A stretch of DNA of 64,000 nucleotides, taken from Saprospiraceae bacterium. GTDB taxonomy: Bacteria > Bacteroidota > Bacteroidia > Chitinophagales > Saprospiraceae. This document shows positions 36,339 to 44,885 of the stretch, piece by piece (position 1 is the first letter of the stretch; each line of letters begins with the position of its first letter). The notes under the pieces were generated by a model. It was not told the DNA's origin. It saw only the letters and a program-made list of their open reading frames with translations, and did not search any database. A program made the position numbers and the translations under genes. The DNA lies in NCBI GenBank assembly GCA_020628095.1, contig JAHDFP010000001.1, forward strand, positions 372,001-436,000, in the 5' to 3' direction.

Positions 36339-37157
36339 TTACAACTTTACAATTTTTCTAACTAAAATAATGTTCTCATTTCTGATACACTGAAGAATGT
36401 AAAACCCTGAATTCAATCCTTTTGCATCTAACGTAATGTAATCAGATGAAATAAAATCTCTTTCCAAAACTTTCTGACCCGCAGAATTGAATAGCATTAG
36501 CTTATCACCATTTTTCAAATTTAGTAAGTTGATCTTATGATTAAACGGATTGGGGTTTATTGAAATATTCTCAATAGAATAATCAGAATTCCTTTGATTA
36601 ATTGAGGTTTCGTAAGGAACTGGAGTAGTGTCACCTTCAGAAGACTCTGGTTCTTCGGCAAAAACATCGCAACACATTCTTGGGTAAAAGGCAAGGAATT
36701 CACATCCTTCCTCAACCAAAATACAGTTAGGATCGAAATAATCTGGTGGAAAAACATCTGCTAAACATTGACCATTAATAGTCAATCCGTACTCTATCAA
36801 GATATTAATAAAATTTTCACATTCAATTGAGTTAACACAAACGGTTACTCTCACGTCATATCTATATCGAACGCAGCCTGTAGCAGGGTCTTCCATTTCG
36901 CTGAACAATGAAATTTGATTTCTACTAATATTCACAGAGTGACTTGAAGAAGCTGTAATTTCAATCTGATTAAGTAGATCACTCGGAATTTTCTTTGTTG
37001 TTACAAAGAATAAATCTAAAGACACGCATTCTTGGCATCCATGACCTGTTCCTCCTCCTTCCTCTGGTTTGGAATTGCTTGTCAAAGGCTGTGACATTAA
37101 TGAAATAGCCATTAACGAAAAAATAAAAATGGAAACAAAAAGTTTAATTCTATTCAT
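36339..37157 (-). CDS. Small Cys-rich secreted protein with T9SS type A sorting domain
   Basis: This protein has about 272 residues from the ATG at 37157, which starts a signal peptide (MNRIKLFVSIFIFSLMAISL); an in-frame upstream start at 37229 adds 24 residues without a signal character. The mature part has about eleven cysteines, including CQEC, and a CNQSIEC-like stretch (here CVNSIEC), plus GCEFLAFYPRMCCDVF. The C-terminal 80 residues form a T9SS type A sorting domain (ISINPNPFNHKINLLNL, LMLFNSAGQKVL, GFYILQCIRNENIILVRKIV). It is the first gene of the operon with the CHAT protein and the sigma factor. I do not recognise the Cys-rich part. Confidence 0.8.
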   Translation of the reverse strand: MNRIKLFVSIFIFSLMAISLMSQPLTSNSKPEEGGGTGHGCQECVSLDLFFVTTKKIPSDLLNQIEITASSSHSVNISRNQISLFSEMEDPATGCVRYRYDVRVTVCVNSIECENFINILIEYGLTINGQCLADVFPPDYFDPNCILVEEGCEFLAFYPRMCCDVFAEEPESSEGDTTPVPYETSINQRNSDYSIENISINPNPFNHKINLLNLKNGDKLMLFNSAGQKVLERDFISSDYITLDAKGLNSGFYILQCIRNENIILVRKIVKL

Positions 37158-37258
37158 AATTAAGGATGTTTTATAATTTATTAATCGGTCATGGTATAAG
37201 ATACGGAGAAAGGTAAACACTTTTTTCAAAATTTAACATTTACCATTTAGATTATCTT

Positions 37259-37954
37259 TTATTGACGCTTGGCTGACGGTCTCGTGTCCACCTTGATGAG
37301 TTCCCACATATCTGAGGTATGGATACTCTTGTTTTTGCCCGTTGTTTTCATGACCCAGTGTTTTGGTCTTTTGCCATCGGCATCTACACGCATAAAGTTA
37401 AATGCCCATGTGGAATTTTGCTCAGGTTTACCTTCTCTAATGAGTCGCCAGGGAATCTTCATATCGAAGGTCCAGTACTTATCTTCATCGGTATTATTAT
37501 TAAGAGTTCCGTGTATATCAGTATGCACCAGTTCCTGTTTTATGGTCCATTCCTGGACGTTATCAGAAGAACCAAAGCCATCGTATCTTCTGATTATCTT
37601 ATCATAGATCGTACCCTTGGCATTAATCTGAATCTCATAATAGTTTTCTCCATCTACGTCAGGGTCAAAAAATATCTCGAAACAAGACTCTGTATAGATC
37701 AGATCATCTCTATTATCATACTTGGCAGTTATGTGTTTATCATAGACCTTCCCGCGAAACTCCAGATACCTCTCCATAAAACCAACTGAGACCACGGTGC
37801 TATCAGGACAATAAATCTCTTCCAAATCAGATGTATCCAGATTTCTGAAAGAAGAGACAATAAAATCCGACTCGAAGGAGACAAGATTATTTTCTACACT
37901 TTTACAGAACAAGAATATAATGGATAAGAGAACTGCAAGGACTAACCATCTCAT
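37259..37954 (-). CDS. Carbohydrate-binding family 9-like (CBM9-like) protein
   Basis: This protein of 231 residues has a hydrophobic N-terminus ending in FLFC, possibly a lipoprotein signal. The body matches CBM9-like domains: YTESCFEIFFDPDVDGENYY, EIQINAKGTIYD and WAFNFMRVDADGKRPKHW. Such domains occur in Bacteroidota outer-membrane or periplasmic proteins that bind carbohydrate, usually without catalysis. Its start overlaps the stop of queE by 1 base, so it is at the end of the RidA-QueE transcript. The ligand cannot be told from the sequence. Confidence 0.8.
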   Translation of the reverse strand: MRWLVLAVLLSIIFLFCKSVENNLVSFESDFIVSSFRNLDTSDLEEIYCPDSTVVSVGFMERYLEFRGKVYDKHITAKYDNRDDLIYTESCFEIFFDPDVDGENYYEIQINAKGTIYDKIIRRYDGFGSSDNVQEWTIKQELVHTDIHGTLNNNTDEDKYWTFDMKIPWRLIREGKPEQNSTWAFNFMRVDADGKRPKHWVMKTTGKNKSIHTSDMWELIKVDTRPSAKRQ

Positions 37955-38586
37955 TACGGAATATTGAGATACTTATGCGTCTGGACGCTCAGTTTCCAGG
38001 GCGCGTTATTCTTGCAATAGTTTAGTGCGGATAAGGTATTTCCAGACCATTCTGTATTGTCCATTGGTTGGATGTAATAATGATCAAAATCCATTAACTC
38101 AAAATCTTTGGGGTCGATTCCTTCTTGGGGATAGATGATTTTGATTTCGTTGCCCTTTCGGATAAGGATATCTGTATCTGCCTTGGGACTCATACATATC
38201 CAATCTATATTATTAGGAAGATCAAGAGTGCCGTTCGTTTCTATAGCTACTTTCCCCTGACGATTATGTATTGCCTCCACTAATGCGGCATCCAACTGCA
38301 GAGCAGGTTCGCCACCAGTAAAAACAACAAAGAGATCATCCCCTCTGGGCCAAAGAGAATATATCTTATCTACTAAAGCATCAAGATCATACTTACCACC
38401 ATTCTCACCATCCGTGCCCCAGAAATTGGTATCACAAAACTGGCATATCGCGTTCTCTCTATCCTCTTCGCGTCCACTCCATAGGTTGCAGCCCGAGAAA
38501 CGACAGAATATGGCAGGTCTTCCGCTATGGTAACCTTCGCCTTGTATTGTGTAATAGATTTCCTTGACGGAATACTTCTTTGCCAT
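37954..38586 (-). CDS. queE: 7-carboxy-7-deazaguanine synthase, radical SAM
   Basis: QueE makes the 7-deazaguanine core of queuosine by a radical SAM rearrangement. The 210 residues start with the family's EIYYTIQGEGYHSGRPAIFC segment. The Fe-S cysteines form a C-x14-C-x2-C pattern (CNLW ... CQFC), typical for QueE rather than the usual CxxxCxxC of radical SAM enzymes. The FTGGEPALQ motif binds SAM. The gene overlaps the RidA-family gene upstream and the CBM9-like gene downstream by single bases. No other queuosine genes are visible in the window. Confidence 0.95.
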   Translation of the reverse strand: MAKKYSVKEIYYTIQGEGYHSGRPAIFCRFSGCNLWSGREEDRENAICQFCDTNFWGTDGENGGKYDLDALVDKIYSLWPRGDDLFVVFTGGEPALQLDAALVEAIHNRQGKVAIETNGTLDLPNNIDWICMSPKADTDILIRKGNEIKIIYPQEGIDPKDFELMDFDHYYIQPMDNTEWSGNTLSALNYCKNNAPWKLSVQTHKYLNIP

Positions 38587-38975
38587 TATTCTTGAAGGTA
38601 AACCGAAAACTCGATTTCGACAAGCATATCTGGATCTACTAAGCCAGATACCTCTACTAAGGTGGTCGCAGGCTTGATATCAGCGAAGGCCTCACCATGA
38701 GCCTTAGCTACGGACTCCCAGTCTTTTATATCTGTCAGATACATACGCGTTCTGATAACATCGGACAACTGACCCCCCGCTTTTTGTATGACCTCTTGAG
38801 CAATATTGATAATTTCTTTGGCCTGTAGATAGGCATCGTCTTTATGCAATATTTCTCCTCCCTTAGCAGCTGTCGTGCCAGAGATTTCGAGTATGTTACC
38901 TATTTTGACCGCGCGGCAGTACCCCACTGTATCTTCCCACTTAGCGCCAGTTGTAAAGTTTTCGCGATTACTCAT
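38586..38975 (-). CDS. RidA family protein (Rid/YjgF)
   Basis: This is a 129-residue member of the RidA (YjgF/YER057c) family, which often hydrolyses reactive enamine and imine intermediates. The conserved arginine is in IRTRMYLTDI and the C-terminal VEIEFSVYLQE contains the family glutamate. The N-terminal GAKWEDTVGYCRAVKIGN differs from the E. coli type and belongs to a subgroup common in Bacteroidota. It is 12 bases after the TlpA-like gene, and its stop overlaps the queE start by 1 base. Confidence 0.88.
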   Translation of the reverse strand: MSNRENFTTGAKWEDTVGYCRAVKIGNILEISGTTAAKGGEILHKDDAYLQAKEIINIAQEVIQKAGGQLSDVIRTRMYLTDIKDWESVAKAHGEAFADIKPATTLVEVSGLVDPDMLVEIEFSVYLQE

Positions 38976-38987
38976 CTTGGGGACTTT

Positions 38988-39545
38988 TTATTTCTTCTGC
39001 AATGACCGATGAATGGTCTCAAAAAATCCATAAGCATCAAAATTGCCGCGCATTTCGACTTCTGGAATGACATACTTTATAACACCAAACTCGTCTATGA
39101 TATAAAGTCGAGGATAACCAAAGTCTCCACCAAATGGGCCGTCTGCAAGCACTTTGGCATTGGCAATAATGGGAAAACTGATGGGGTTTGACTTTCTGTA
39201 TTCCAAAGCTGCGGCTTTGGGTTCGTCGCAGAAAGACACGATATTAAGTGTAGAAGAATACTTTTCATACATTTTATTGAGTGCAGGAATGTATTCTATG
39301 CATTTAGGGCAGTTTTGATTCCAAAACCAAAGGAATGTCGTCTTTCCCTTAGTCGTAATATAGGAGTGCTCTTTGCCATCTATATCATTAGCTAAAAACT
39401 GTATGGCTGGAAAACCTTCGTAGGCCTTTACCTGATCCTTCACATCAGGACTACGATTCTCTAATTCGACTAAGAAATGATCTTGACTATTACCCACAAC
39501 ACAAACTAGTAATAGAAGAAAAGTGGTTAGGTTAAATCTCTTCAT
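38988..39545 (-). CDS. Thioredoxin-like protein (TlpA/redoxin type), exported
   Basis: This is an exported thioredoxin-fold protein of 185 residues from the ATG at 39545, which begins a signal peptide (MKRFNLTTFLLLLVCVVGNS). The active-site pair is CPKC at residues 79-82 (in WFWNQNCPKCIEYIPAL). The C-terminal part has the GDFGYPRLYIIDEFGVIKY stretch usual for TlpA-type redoxins. Likely roles are disulfide reduction, perhaps linked to cytochrome c maturation. It is separated from the next gene upstream by a strong terminator, so it begins a transcript with the RidA-family gene, queE and the CBM9-like gene. Confidence 0.88.
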   Translation of the reverse strand: MKRFNLTTFLLLLVCVVGNSQDHFLVELENRSPDVKDQVKAYEGFPAIQFLANDIDGKEHSYITTKGKTTFLWFWNQNCPKCIEYIPALNKMYEKYSSTLNIVSFCDEPKAAALEYRKSNPISFPIIANAKVLADGPFGGDFGYPRLYIIDEFGVIKYVIPEVEMRGNFDAYGFFETIHRSLQKK

Positions 39546-39580
39546 GTGGTGATTTTCGATGTCGCAATATGACAATAAAA

Positions 39581-39609
39581 AAAGTGCTATGAAAGACTCA
39601 TAGCACTTT
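39581..39609 (-). terminator. 12-bp perfect hairpin terminator
   Basis: AAAGTGCTATGA (39581-39592) pairs with TCATAGCACTTT (39598-39609) across a 5-base loop. T runs flank it on both strands, so it can act in either direction; here it most likely ends the lipocalin-like gene transcript (minus strand). Confidence 0.85.
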
Positions 39610-39631
39610 TTAGTTTATTTTAAGTATTGGA

Positions 39632-40090
39632 TTATATTCTTACAAATTCTGTAGTCAGTATACAAGTATCATCTGGATCTGACGGATCTGCTAATCCAAC
39701 AAGTGTCATATTATCACCACTCACCGTAAATGTTCCTTCTACACAATTGTTTGCAGCCACACAGATAGTCAACTTATCGCCATCTATAGTATATGGGACA
39801 CCAGATATAGAAAATGTATCTACCGCATTAAAAAAATTACTGTAAGTCGTCGAACCAAAGGTCGATTCTGTGAAAGCGACCTCAGTGTACACGCAATCAT
39901 CTGGTCCTTCCGCCGTGCATGGAACAGAAGAGTAAGTTTCTATTCCATTATCTCCATTTTCCTGACACTCGGTATAAGTTTCTGTAACAATCCTCCAAGT
40001 GCCTACGATATCCTCATCACTACCGCAAGAGGAAAATATTATCATACTGCTCAAGAATGCAGCCACGAACAATAGTACTTTTCTACTCAT
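39632..40090 (-). CDS. Lipocalin-like small lipoprotein
   Basis: This 152-residue protein has a lipoprotein signal ending in FSSC (lipidated cysteine near residue 22) followed by DEDIVGTWRIV, the start of a lipocalin-like domain. Five further cysteines and alternating beta strands follow, such as TFTVSGDNMTLVGLADP. Function is unknown; ligand binding is typical for the fold. It is 35 bases after nqrF and is followed by a terminator, so it may be expressed together with the nqr genes or on its own. Confidence 0.75.
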   Translation of the reverse strand: MSRKVLLFVAAFLSSMIIFSSCGSDEDIVGTWRIVTETYTECQENGDNGIETYSSVPCTAEGPDDCVYTEVAFTESTFGSTTYSNFFNAVDTFSISGVPYTIDGDKLTICVAANNCVEGTFTVSGDNMTLVGLADPSDPDDTCILTTEFVRI

Positions 40091-40125
40091 AATGGTTTTA
40101 TTTAGTTATTCGAAATGAAAAATTC

Positions 40126-41451
40126 TTATCCACCAAAGTCATCAAAGGCCACATTCTCTTCTGGTATACCCCAGTCATCGGCCATCTTAAGGACACATTG
40201 GTTCATAATAGGAGGACCACAGAAGTATAACTCGACCTCTTCAGGAGCTTCGTGTTTGCTGAGATACTCATCGATTACCACCTGGTGGACATATCCCTTA
40301 AAACCATCACCTTCTGGATCATCTAGATCTTTCTTCAGCACCCAATTATCCTCTGGAAGTGGATTATCAAGTGCCACTGCAAATCTGAAATTAGGGAAGT
40401 TCTTTTCTATCTCCCTAAACTCCTCTATGTAGAATAATTCCTGCTTTGTACGTCCTCCATAGAAGAAAGTAACTTTTCTTCCCGTTTTGACAGTGTGGAA
40501 CAAGTGATATAAGTGAGAACGCATCGGTGCCATTCCGGCTCCACCACCTACGTAGAGCATTTCTGATTGTGTCTCTTTTATAAAGAATTCTCCATAAGGA
40601 CCAGAGATAGTTACTTTGTCACCTGGTTTCTTAGAGAAAACATAAGAGGAACATATACCTGGATTGACATCCATCCATCCACCCTTGGCTCTATCGAAAG
40701 GCGGTGTGGCTATCCTAATGGTCAGTGATACGATATTACCTTCGGCTGGGTGATTAGACATAGAGTAAGCTCTGAATATCTCTTCGTCATTGACCATTTT
40801 GAGATCCCATAGCTTGAATTTGTCCCAGTCTTTTTGGAATTTATCTGGCGTATCGTGATACTTAGGATGTGCCGTTATATCTATATCTTTCTTATAGTCT
40901 ACAGTCGTCGGAGGTACATCTATCTGAATATAACCACCTGCCTGAAAATCTAATGTCTCCCCTTCCGGTAACTTAACGATGAACTCCTTGATGAAGGTTG
41001 CCACGTTATAATTAGAGATAACCTCACATTCCCATTTTTTGATACCAAAAACTTCCTCTGGCACGGCGATTTCCATATCCTCACGGACCTTAACCTGACA
41101 GGCTAATCTTTTCCCTTCTGCCGCTTCTTTTCTTGTCAAGTGGTTCATCTCCGTAGGAAGGACATCTCCGCCACCACTATGTATATGACACTCACACATG
41201 GCGCAAGTACCACCTCCTCCACAGGCTGAGGGAAGAAAAACATTTTGGTCAGATAAAGCTGATAATAAATTAGTACCAGGTTGTACAAGCAATGGATTGT
41301 CTGCATCACCGTTGACGACTATCTTGACGTCACCCTGCGGTACTAAACTCTTCCTTGCCATGATGAGCATATAGGATAGTAATAATATGACTCCGCAGAA
41401 TGCGATTAATGTGTATACGTAAGGTAATATTCCAGATAAAACGATTATCAT
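40126..41451 (-). CDS. nqrF: Na+-translocating NADH:quinone reductase subunit F
   Basis: NqrF takes electrons from NADH through FAD to a 2Fe-2S cluster. A single N-terminal helix (about residues 8-32) anchors it. The cluster ligands are CGGGGTCAMC (C-x5-C-x2-C) and the later cysteine in RLACQVK. The flavin motif is RAYSMSN and the nucleotide-binding motif is GGGAGMAPMRSHL. At 441 residues it is slightly longer than the usual 407, due mainly to a middle insert. The C-terminus ends in ENVAFDDFGG, normal for the family. It is the last nqr gene, 22 bases after nqrE. Confidence 0.95.
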   Translation of the reverse strand: MIIVLSGILPYVYTLIAFCGVILLLSYMLIMARKSLVPQGDVKIVVNGDADNPLLVQPGTNLLSALSDQNVFLPSACGGGGTCAMCECHIHSGGGDVLPTEMNHLTRKEAAEGKRLACQVKVREDMEIAVPEEVFGIKKWECEVISNYNVATFIKEFIVKLPEGETLDFQAGGYIQIDVPPTTVDYKKDIDITAHPKYHDTPDKFQKDWDKFKLWDLKMVNDEEIFRAYSMSNHPAEGNIVSLTIRIATPPFDRAKGGWMDVNPGICSSYVFSKKPGDKVTISGPYGEFFIKETQSEMLYVGGGAGMAPMRSHLYHLFHTVKTGRKVTFFYGGRTKQELFYIEEFREIEKNFPNFRFAVALDNPLPEDNWVLKKDLDDPEGDGFKGYVHQVVIDEYLSKHEAPEEVELYFCGPPIMNQCVLKMADDWGIPEENVAFDDFGG

Positions 41452-41473
41452 ATATAATTCTTCTTAACTGTTA

Positions 41474-42076
41474 TTAATAAGCTGCAGGATCTATACCCAT
41501 CAGACCCATAAATGCCATTCCCATCAATCCTGTCAATAAAAAAGCCATTCCCAGACCTCTCAATGCTGGAGGAACAGCAGAGTATTTTATCTTTTCTCTT
41601 ATAGCGGCAATGGCTACGATGGCTAAAAACCAACCGAAACCACCTCCTAATCCAAAAGAGACTGCTTCTGCAAAATTGTATTCTTTGGATACCATAAATA
41701 ATGATCCACCAAGGATGGCACAGTTCACCGTAATCAGAGGCAAGAAAATCCCCAATGAATTATAAAGTGAAGGTGAGTACTTCTCCACTACCATCTCGAC
41801 AAGTTGTACCATAGACGCGATAACCGCGATAAATAGTATGAATCTCAAAAAAGTAAGATCCGTACCAAAGATTCCGTTCTCTCCTAATAACCATGTATTA
41901 ATTACCCAGTTAATCGGCATAGTGATCGCTAATACGAAAATCACGGCAAGACCAAGACCTACCGCCGTCTTAACTGTCTTAGATACAGCCAGATAAGAAC
42001 ACATTCCTAAGAAATAGGATAAGGCCAAATTCTCGATGAATGCTGACTTGATAAATATATTTGCTAATTCTCCCAT
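41474..42076 (-). CDS. nqrE: Na+-translocating NADH:quinone reductase subunit E
   Basis: NqrE is a six-helix membrane subunit that forms, with NqrD, the site of an iron centre in the membrane. Both expected cysteines are present, in [10 protein letters not shown] and TVNCAILGG. The 200-residue length is normal. Its fold is the inverted-repeat kind shared with NqrD and RnfA/E. It is 10 bases after nqrD. Confidence 0.95.
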   Translation of the reverse strand: MGELANIFIKSAFIENLALSYFLGMCSYLAVSKTVKTAVGLGLAVIFVLAITMPINWVINTWLLGENGIFGTDLTFLRFILFIAVIASMVQLVEMVVEKYSPSLYNSLGIFLPLITVNCAILGGSLFMVSKEYNFAEAVSFGLGGGFGWFLAIVAIAAIREKIKYSAVPPALRGLGMAFLLTGLMGMAFMGLMGIDPAAY

Positions 42077-42086
42077 TTCGATATTA

Positions 42087-42782
42087 TTATGATACGTCTA
42101 CTAATTTTGGATTCCAAGCTCTATGCGCCCAGATCAATACAGCAATAACAAACATGGCTGACGGAAATAAAACCATCAGGTTGTTCCCTTGATACCAACC
42201 AAATAATGAACTTTCTAAAGTATTGATGGCATACTCTGGAGATGGTCCGATGATTTTATATCCATAAAATTCACCTTTACCAAAAAACTCCCTGATCGCT
42301 GCCACCATCAATAAGATAATACCGTAACCAATACCATTACCTAATCCATCTAGTGCAGATTCGTAAGGTTTATTAGCCATAGCGAAGGCTTCTAAACGAC
42401 CCATCACTATACAGTTAGTGATAATGAGGCCAATAAATACTGATAATTGCTTATAGCTCTCAAAAGCGTAGGCCTTAAGAACCAATTCTACAACAGTCAC
42501 CAGTGTGGCTATAATCACCAATTGTACAATCATACGTACCTGCTTAGGTATCGCTTTACGTAGTGCAGATGTAATTACATTGGCAAAAAGGCAAACGAAA
42601 ACCACTGCGACTGCCATCACTGTGGCATTTTTCATACCTGTGGTCACCGCCAGAGCCGAACAGATTCCGAGGACCTGTACCGTAATCGGGTTATTATCGT
42701 TAAGTGGGTCAGTCAGTAATTTTCTTTCTTTCTTACCAAACTGTATGCCCTGATTTTTTTCTACGACAGCAGTATCCGCCAT
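42087..42782 (-). CDS. nqrD: Na+-translocating NADH:quinone reductase subunit D
   Basis: NqrD is the membrane partner of NqrE. Its two iron-centre cysteines are visible in [10 protein letters not shown] and [10 protein letters not shown]. The 231 residues include a soluble N-terminal part ([20 protein letters not shown]) longer than in typical NqrD. Six hydrophobic helices follow. It begins 6 bases after nqrC. Confidence 0.95.
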   Translation of the reverse strand: MADTAVVEKNQGIQFGKKERKLLTDPLNDNNPITVQVLGICSALAVTTGMKNATVMAVAVVFVCLFANVITSALRKAIPKQVRMIVQLVIIATLVTVVELVLKAYAFESYKQLSVFIGLIITNCIVMGRLEAFAMANKPYESALDGLGNGIGYGIILLMVAAIREFFGKGEFYGYKIIGPSPEYAINTLESSLFGWYQGNNLMVLFPSAMFVIAVLIWAHRAWNPKLVDVS

Positions 42783-42788
42783 AATATA

Positions 42789-43538
42789 TTATCCTTTAAT
42801 AGTTTTCAAATAAGGCTCATAGGCTACCAAATCCTCCAGCAGCATATCCGTGATGCCATCTCCTGTAATCGTCGCACCTGATATAGCATCTACCTCGTGG
42901 TATGGATCTTTTGCTCCTCCCTTTTTCACATCGATCGCCCTAAAAGTGCCGTCATTATCATATAACTTCTTTCCTATGAATTGTCTCACCCAAGCCTTGT
43001 TATCTTTTATCTCAGCTCCTAGACCAGGTGTCTCTGCTTTATGGTCGAAAGAAACACCAGCTATCGTATTAACATCTGACTCTAAGGCAATGTTTCCCCA
43101 TATCTCATCCCATAGACCTTTTCCACGAGCATATACGATGTAGTATTTATTACCGTCTGATTTGGTGAATTCGTAGAGAGGTAGATAACGCTCTTCTACA
43201 GATTTTTTATTTTCTTTTTTCAAGTCCAGATTTTCTGCAAGACCGCCTCTTACACCAGCATCTTGTAACTCTTCAGGTGTCGCCACAGTTCCATCTGACT
43301 TTAGGACCATTTGTTTGATCTGCTTATCAAAAATTTCTGTGACTTCCGCCTCAGATATCTTGGAAAAATCCTCTACATCCAAGTGGTTTGCGACTGCCGC
43401 GATGGTTGCTTTTTTACTATACATCGCCTCGTTAAAGTCATGCTTTGACTTGAGACCATTCTGTAAAAATGCCAATATCAAGGCCACTATAGATGTCAAT
43501 GTTAGCACGAATAACAATACTGATGAAGTACTACGCAT
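42789..43538 (-). CDS. nqrC: Na+-translocating NADH:quinone reductase subunit C
   Basis: NqrC carries a covalently bound FMN on a threonine in the periplasm. The attachment motif is visible as SGATITGDG (the threonine before the ITG). A single N-terminal helix (about residues 5-25) anchors it. The 249-residue length is near the usual 255. FMN transfer to it normally needs the ApbE transferase, which is not in the window. It overlaps nqrB by 8 bases. Confidence 0.95.
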   Translation of the reverse strand: MRSTSSVLLFVLTLTSIVALILAFLQNGLKSKHDFNEAMYSKKATIAAVANHLDVEDFSKISEAEVTEIFDKQIKQMVLKSDGTVATPEELQDAGVRGGLAENLDLKKENKKSVEERYLPLYEFTKSDGNKYYIVYARGKGLWDEIWGNIALESDVNTIAGVSFDHKAETPGLGAEIKDNKAWVRQFIGKKLYDNDGTFRAIDVKKGGAKDPYHEVDAISGATITGDGITDMLLEDLVAYEPYLKTIKG

Positions 43539-44844
43539 GGCTATTAGTTTTTTCTAATTGAACAGATTGTGTTGCACCTGCCATACCCAAAGCTGGAGAT
43601 GGTGGTGCCGATCGTCGTTTCATGTTGGCTTCTAATACGTAATGATCTATAAGAGGCGCAAAAGTATTGAGGAATAATATGGCTAACATCCATCCCTCTG
43701 GATAAGCTGGATTAAACACTCTTATCAAGAGACCAATGACTCCGATCATAAATCCGTATATCCATTTACCCGTATTAGTAGATGCGGCAGTTACTGGGTC
43801 AGTTGCCATAAATGCCATTGCAAATAAGAAACTTCCCATATAGAAATGATAATACCAAGGCACGGACATAAACGGTGTCGCATCCCATGCATTAAATATC
43901 ATTCCCATAAAAGCACATCCTAATACCATACTGAACATAATACGCCAGCTCGCTATTCTCGTAACTAGCAATATGATAGCTCCTATGATAATAAATGGTT
44001 TACAAGTCTCTCCTATAGAACCAGGGATAGCACCCCACCACATCTGCGCAATACTGAATTGCTCTGTGACAGCTGACCATCCTTCCTTAGAAGCAATCGC
44101 CAGCGGTGTCGCCCCACTATAGGCGTCATGTATAGAGAGACCAGATTCGAATCCACTCAGTCCCATCCATCCAAATATGGTATTAAACAGGCTATGTGCC
44201 CATCCGTAATCTACAACAGCACCGGGCACCACTTTATCAAATCCACCAACCCATACTTCGTCACCTGATATGGACGTTGGATAAGCAAAAAAGATAAAGA
44301 CCCTTGCTAATAGAGCCACATTCCAAATATTCATACCTGTACCACCGAAAGCTTCCTTTCCTAATATAACAGCAAAAGCCACTGCCACACACAATATCCA
44401 TATCGGAATATCAGGCGGCATAATAAGAGGTATCAATGCCCCCGATACCAAGAATCCTTCTTCTATAGGATGTCCTTTCTTAGCTGCAAACCAAAACTCT
44501 ATACCTAATCCCACTATGTGAGTCCATATAAATATGGGTAACATCTTAATGAGACCATGTACTAACTTAAGGTGAAATCCCTCTAAGAATCCCGGATATA
44601 GACCCAGTGCATCAAAATGCTGATGACCTATGTTATATGTACCAAATAGATAACATAATTGCATCGCCAATACCACAAAAACCATCGTTCTCTTGAGGTC
44701 CATACCATCTCTGATATGTACACCGCCTTTGGTTACAGTGTTAGGGGCATAAGCGAAGGTGAAAAAACCGTCATAAAGTGTATGGAGAAACGGACTTTTC
44801 TTTTTGTCTGGTTCTATTTTCTTTATGAAATTTAAAAGTCCCAT
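43531..44844 (-). CDS. nqrB: Na+-translocating NADH:quinone reductase subunit B
   Basis: NqrB is the main ion- and quinone-handling membrane subunit. It has about ten helices and binds a second FMN covalently; the attachment motif is DAYSGATPLA. The FMATDPVTAASTNTGKW stretch is typical. At 437 residues it is slightly longer than NqrB from Vibrio. It starts 41 bases after nqrA and overlaps nqrC by 8 bases. Confidence 0.95.
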   Translation of the reverse strand: MGLLNFIKKIEPDKKKSPFLHTLYDGFFTFAYAPNTVTKGGVHIRDGMDLKRTMVFVVLAMQLCYLFGTYNIGHQHFDALGLYPGFLEGFHLKLVHGLIKMLPIFIWTHIVGLGIEFWFAAKKGHPIEEGFLVSGALIPLIMPPDIPIWILCVAVAFAVILGKEAFGGTGMNIWNVALLARVFIFFAYPTSISGDEVWVGGFDKVVPGAVVDYGWAHSLFNTIFGWMGLSGFESGLSIHDAYSGATPLAIASKEGWSAVTEQFSIAQMWWGAIPGSIGETCKPFIIIGAIILLVTRIASWRIMFSMVLGCAFMGMIFNAWDATPFMSVPWYYHFYMGSFLFAMAFMATDPVTAASTNTGKWIYGFMIGVIGLLIRVFNPAYPEGWMLAILFLNTFAPLIDHYVLEANMKRRSAPPSPALGMAGATQSVQLEKTNSHA

Positions 44845-44885
44845 ACGTATATTTTAGAATTGCTTTTTTCTATTAATTATAAATC

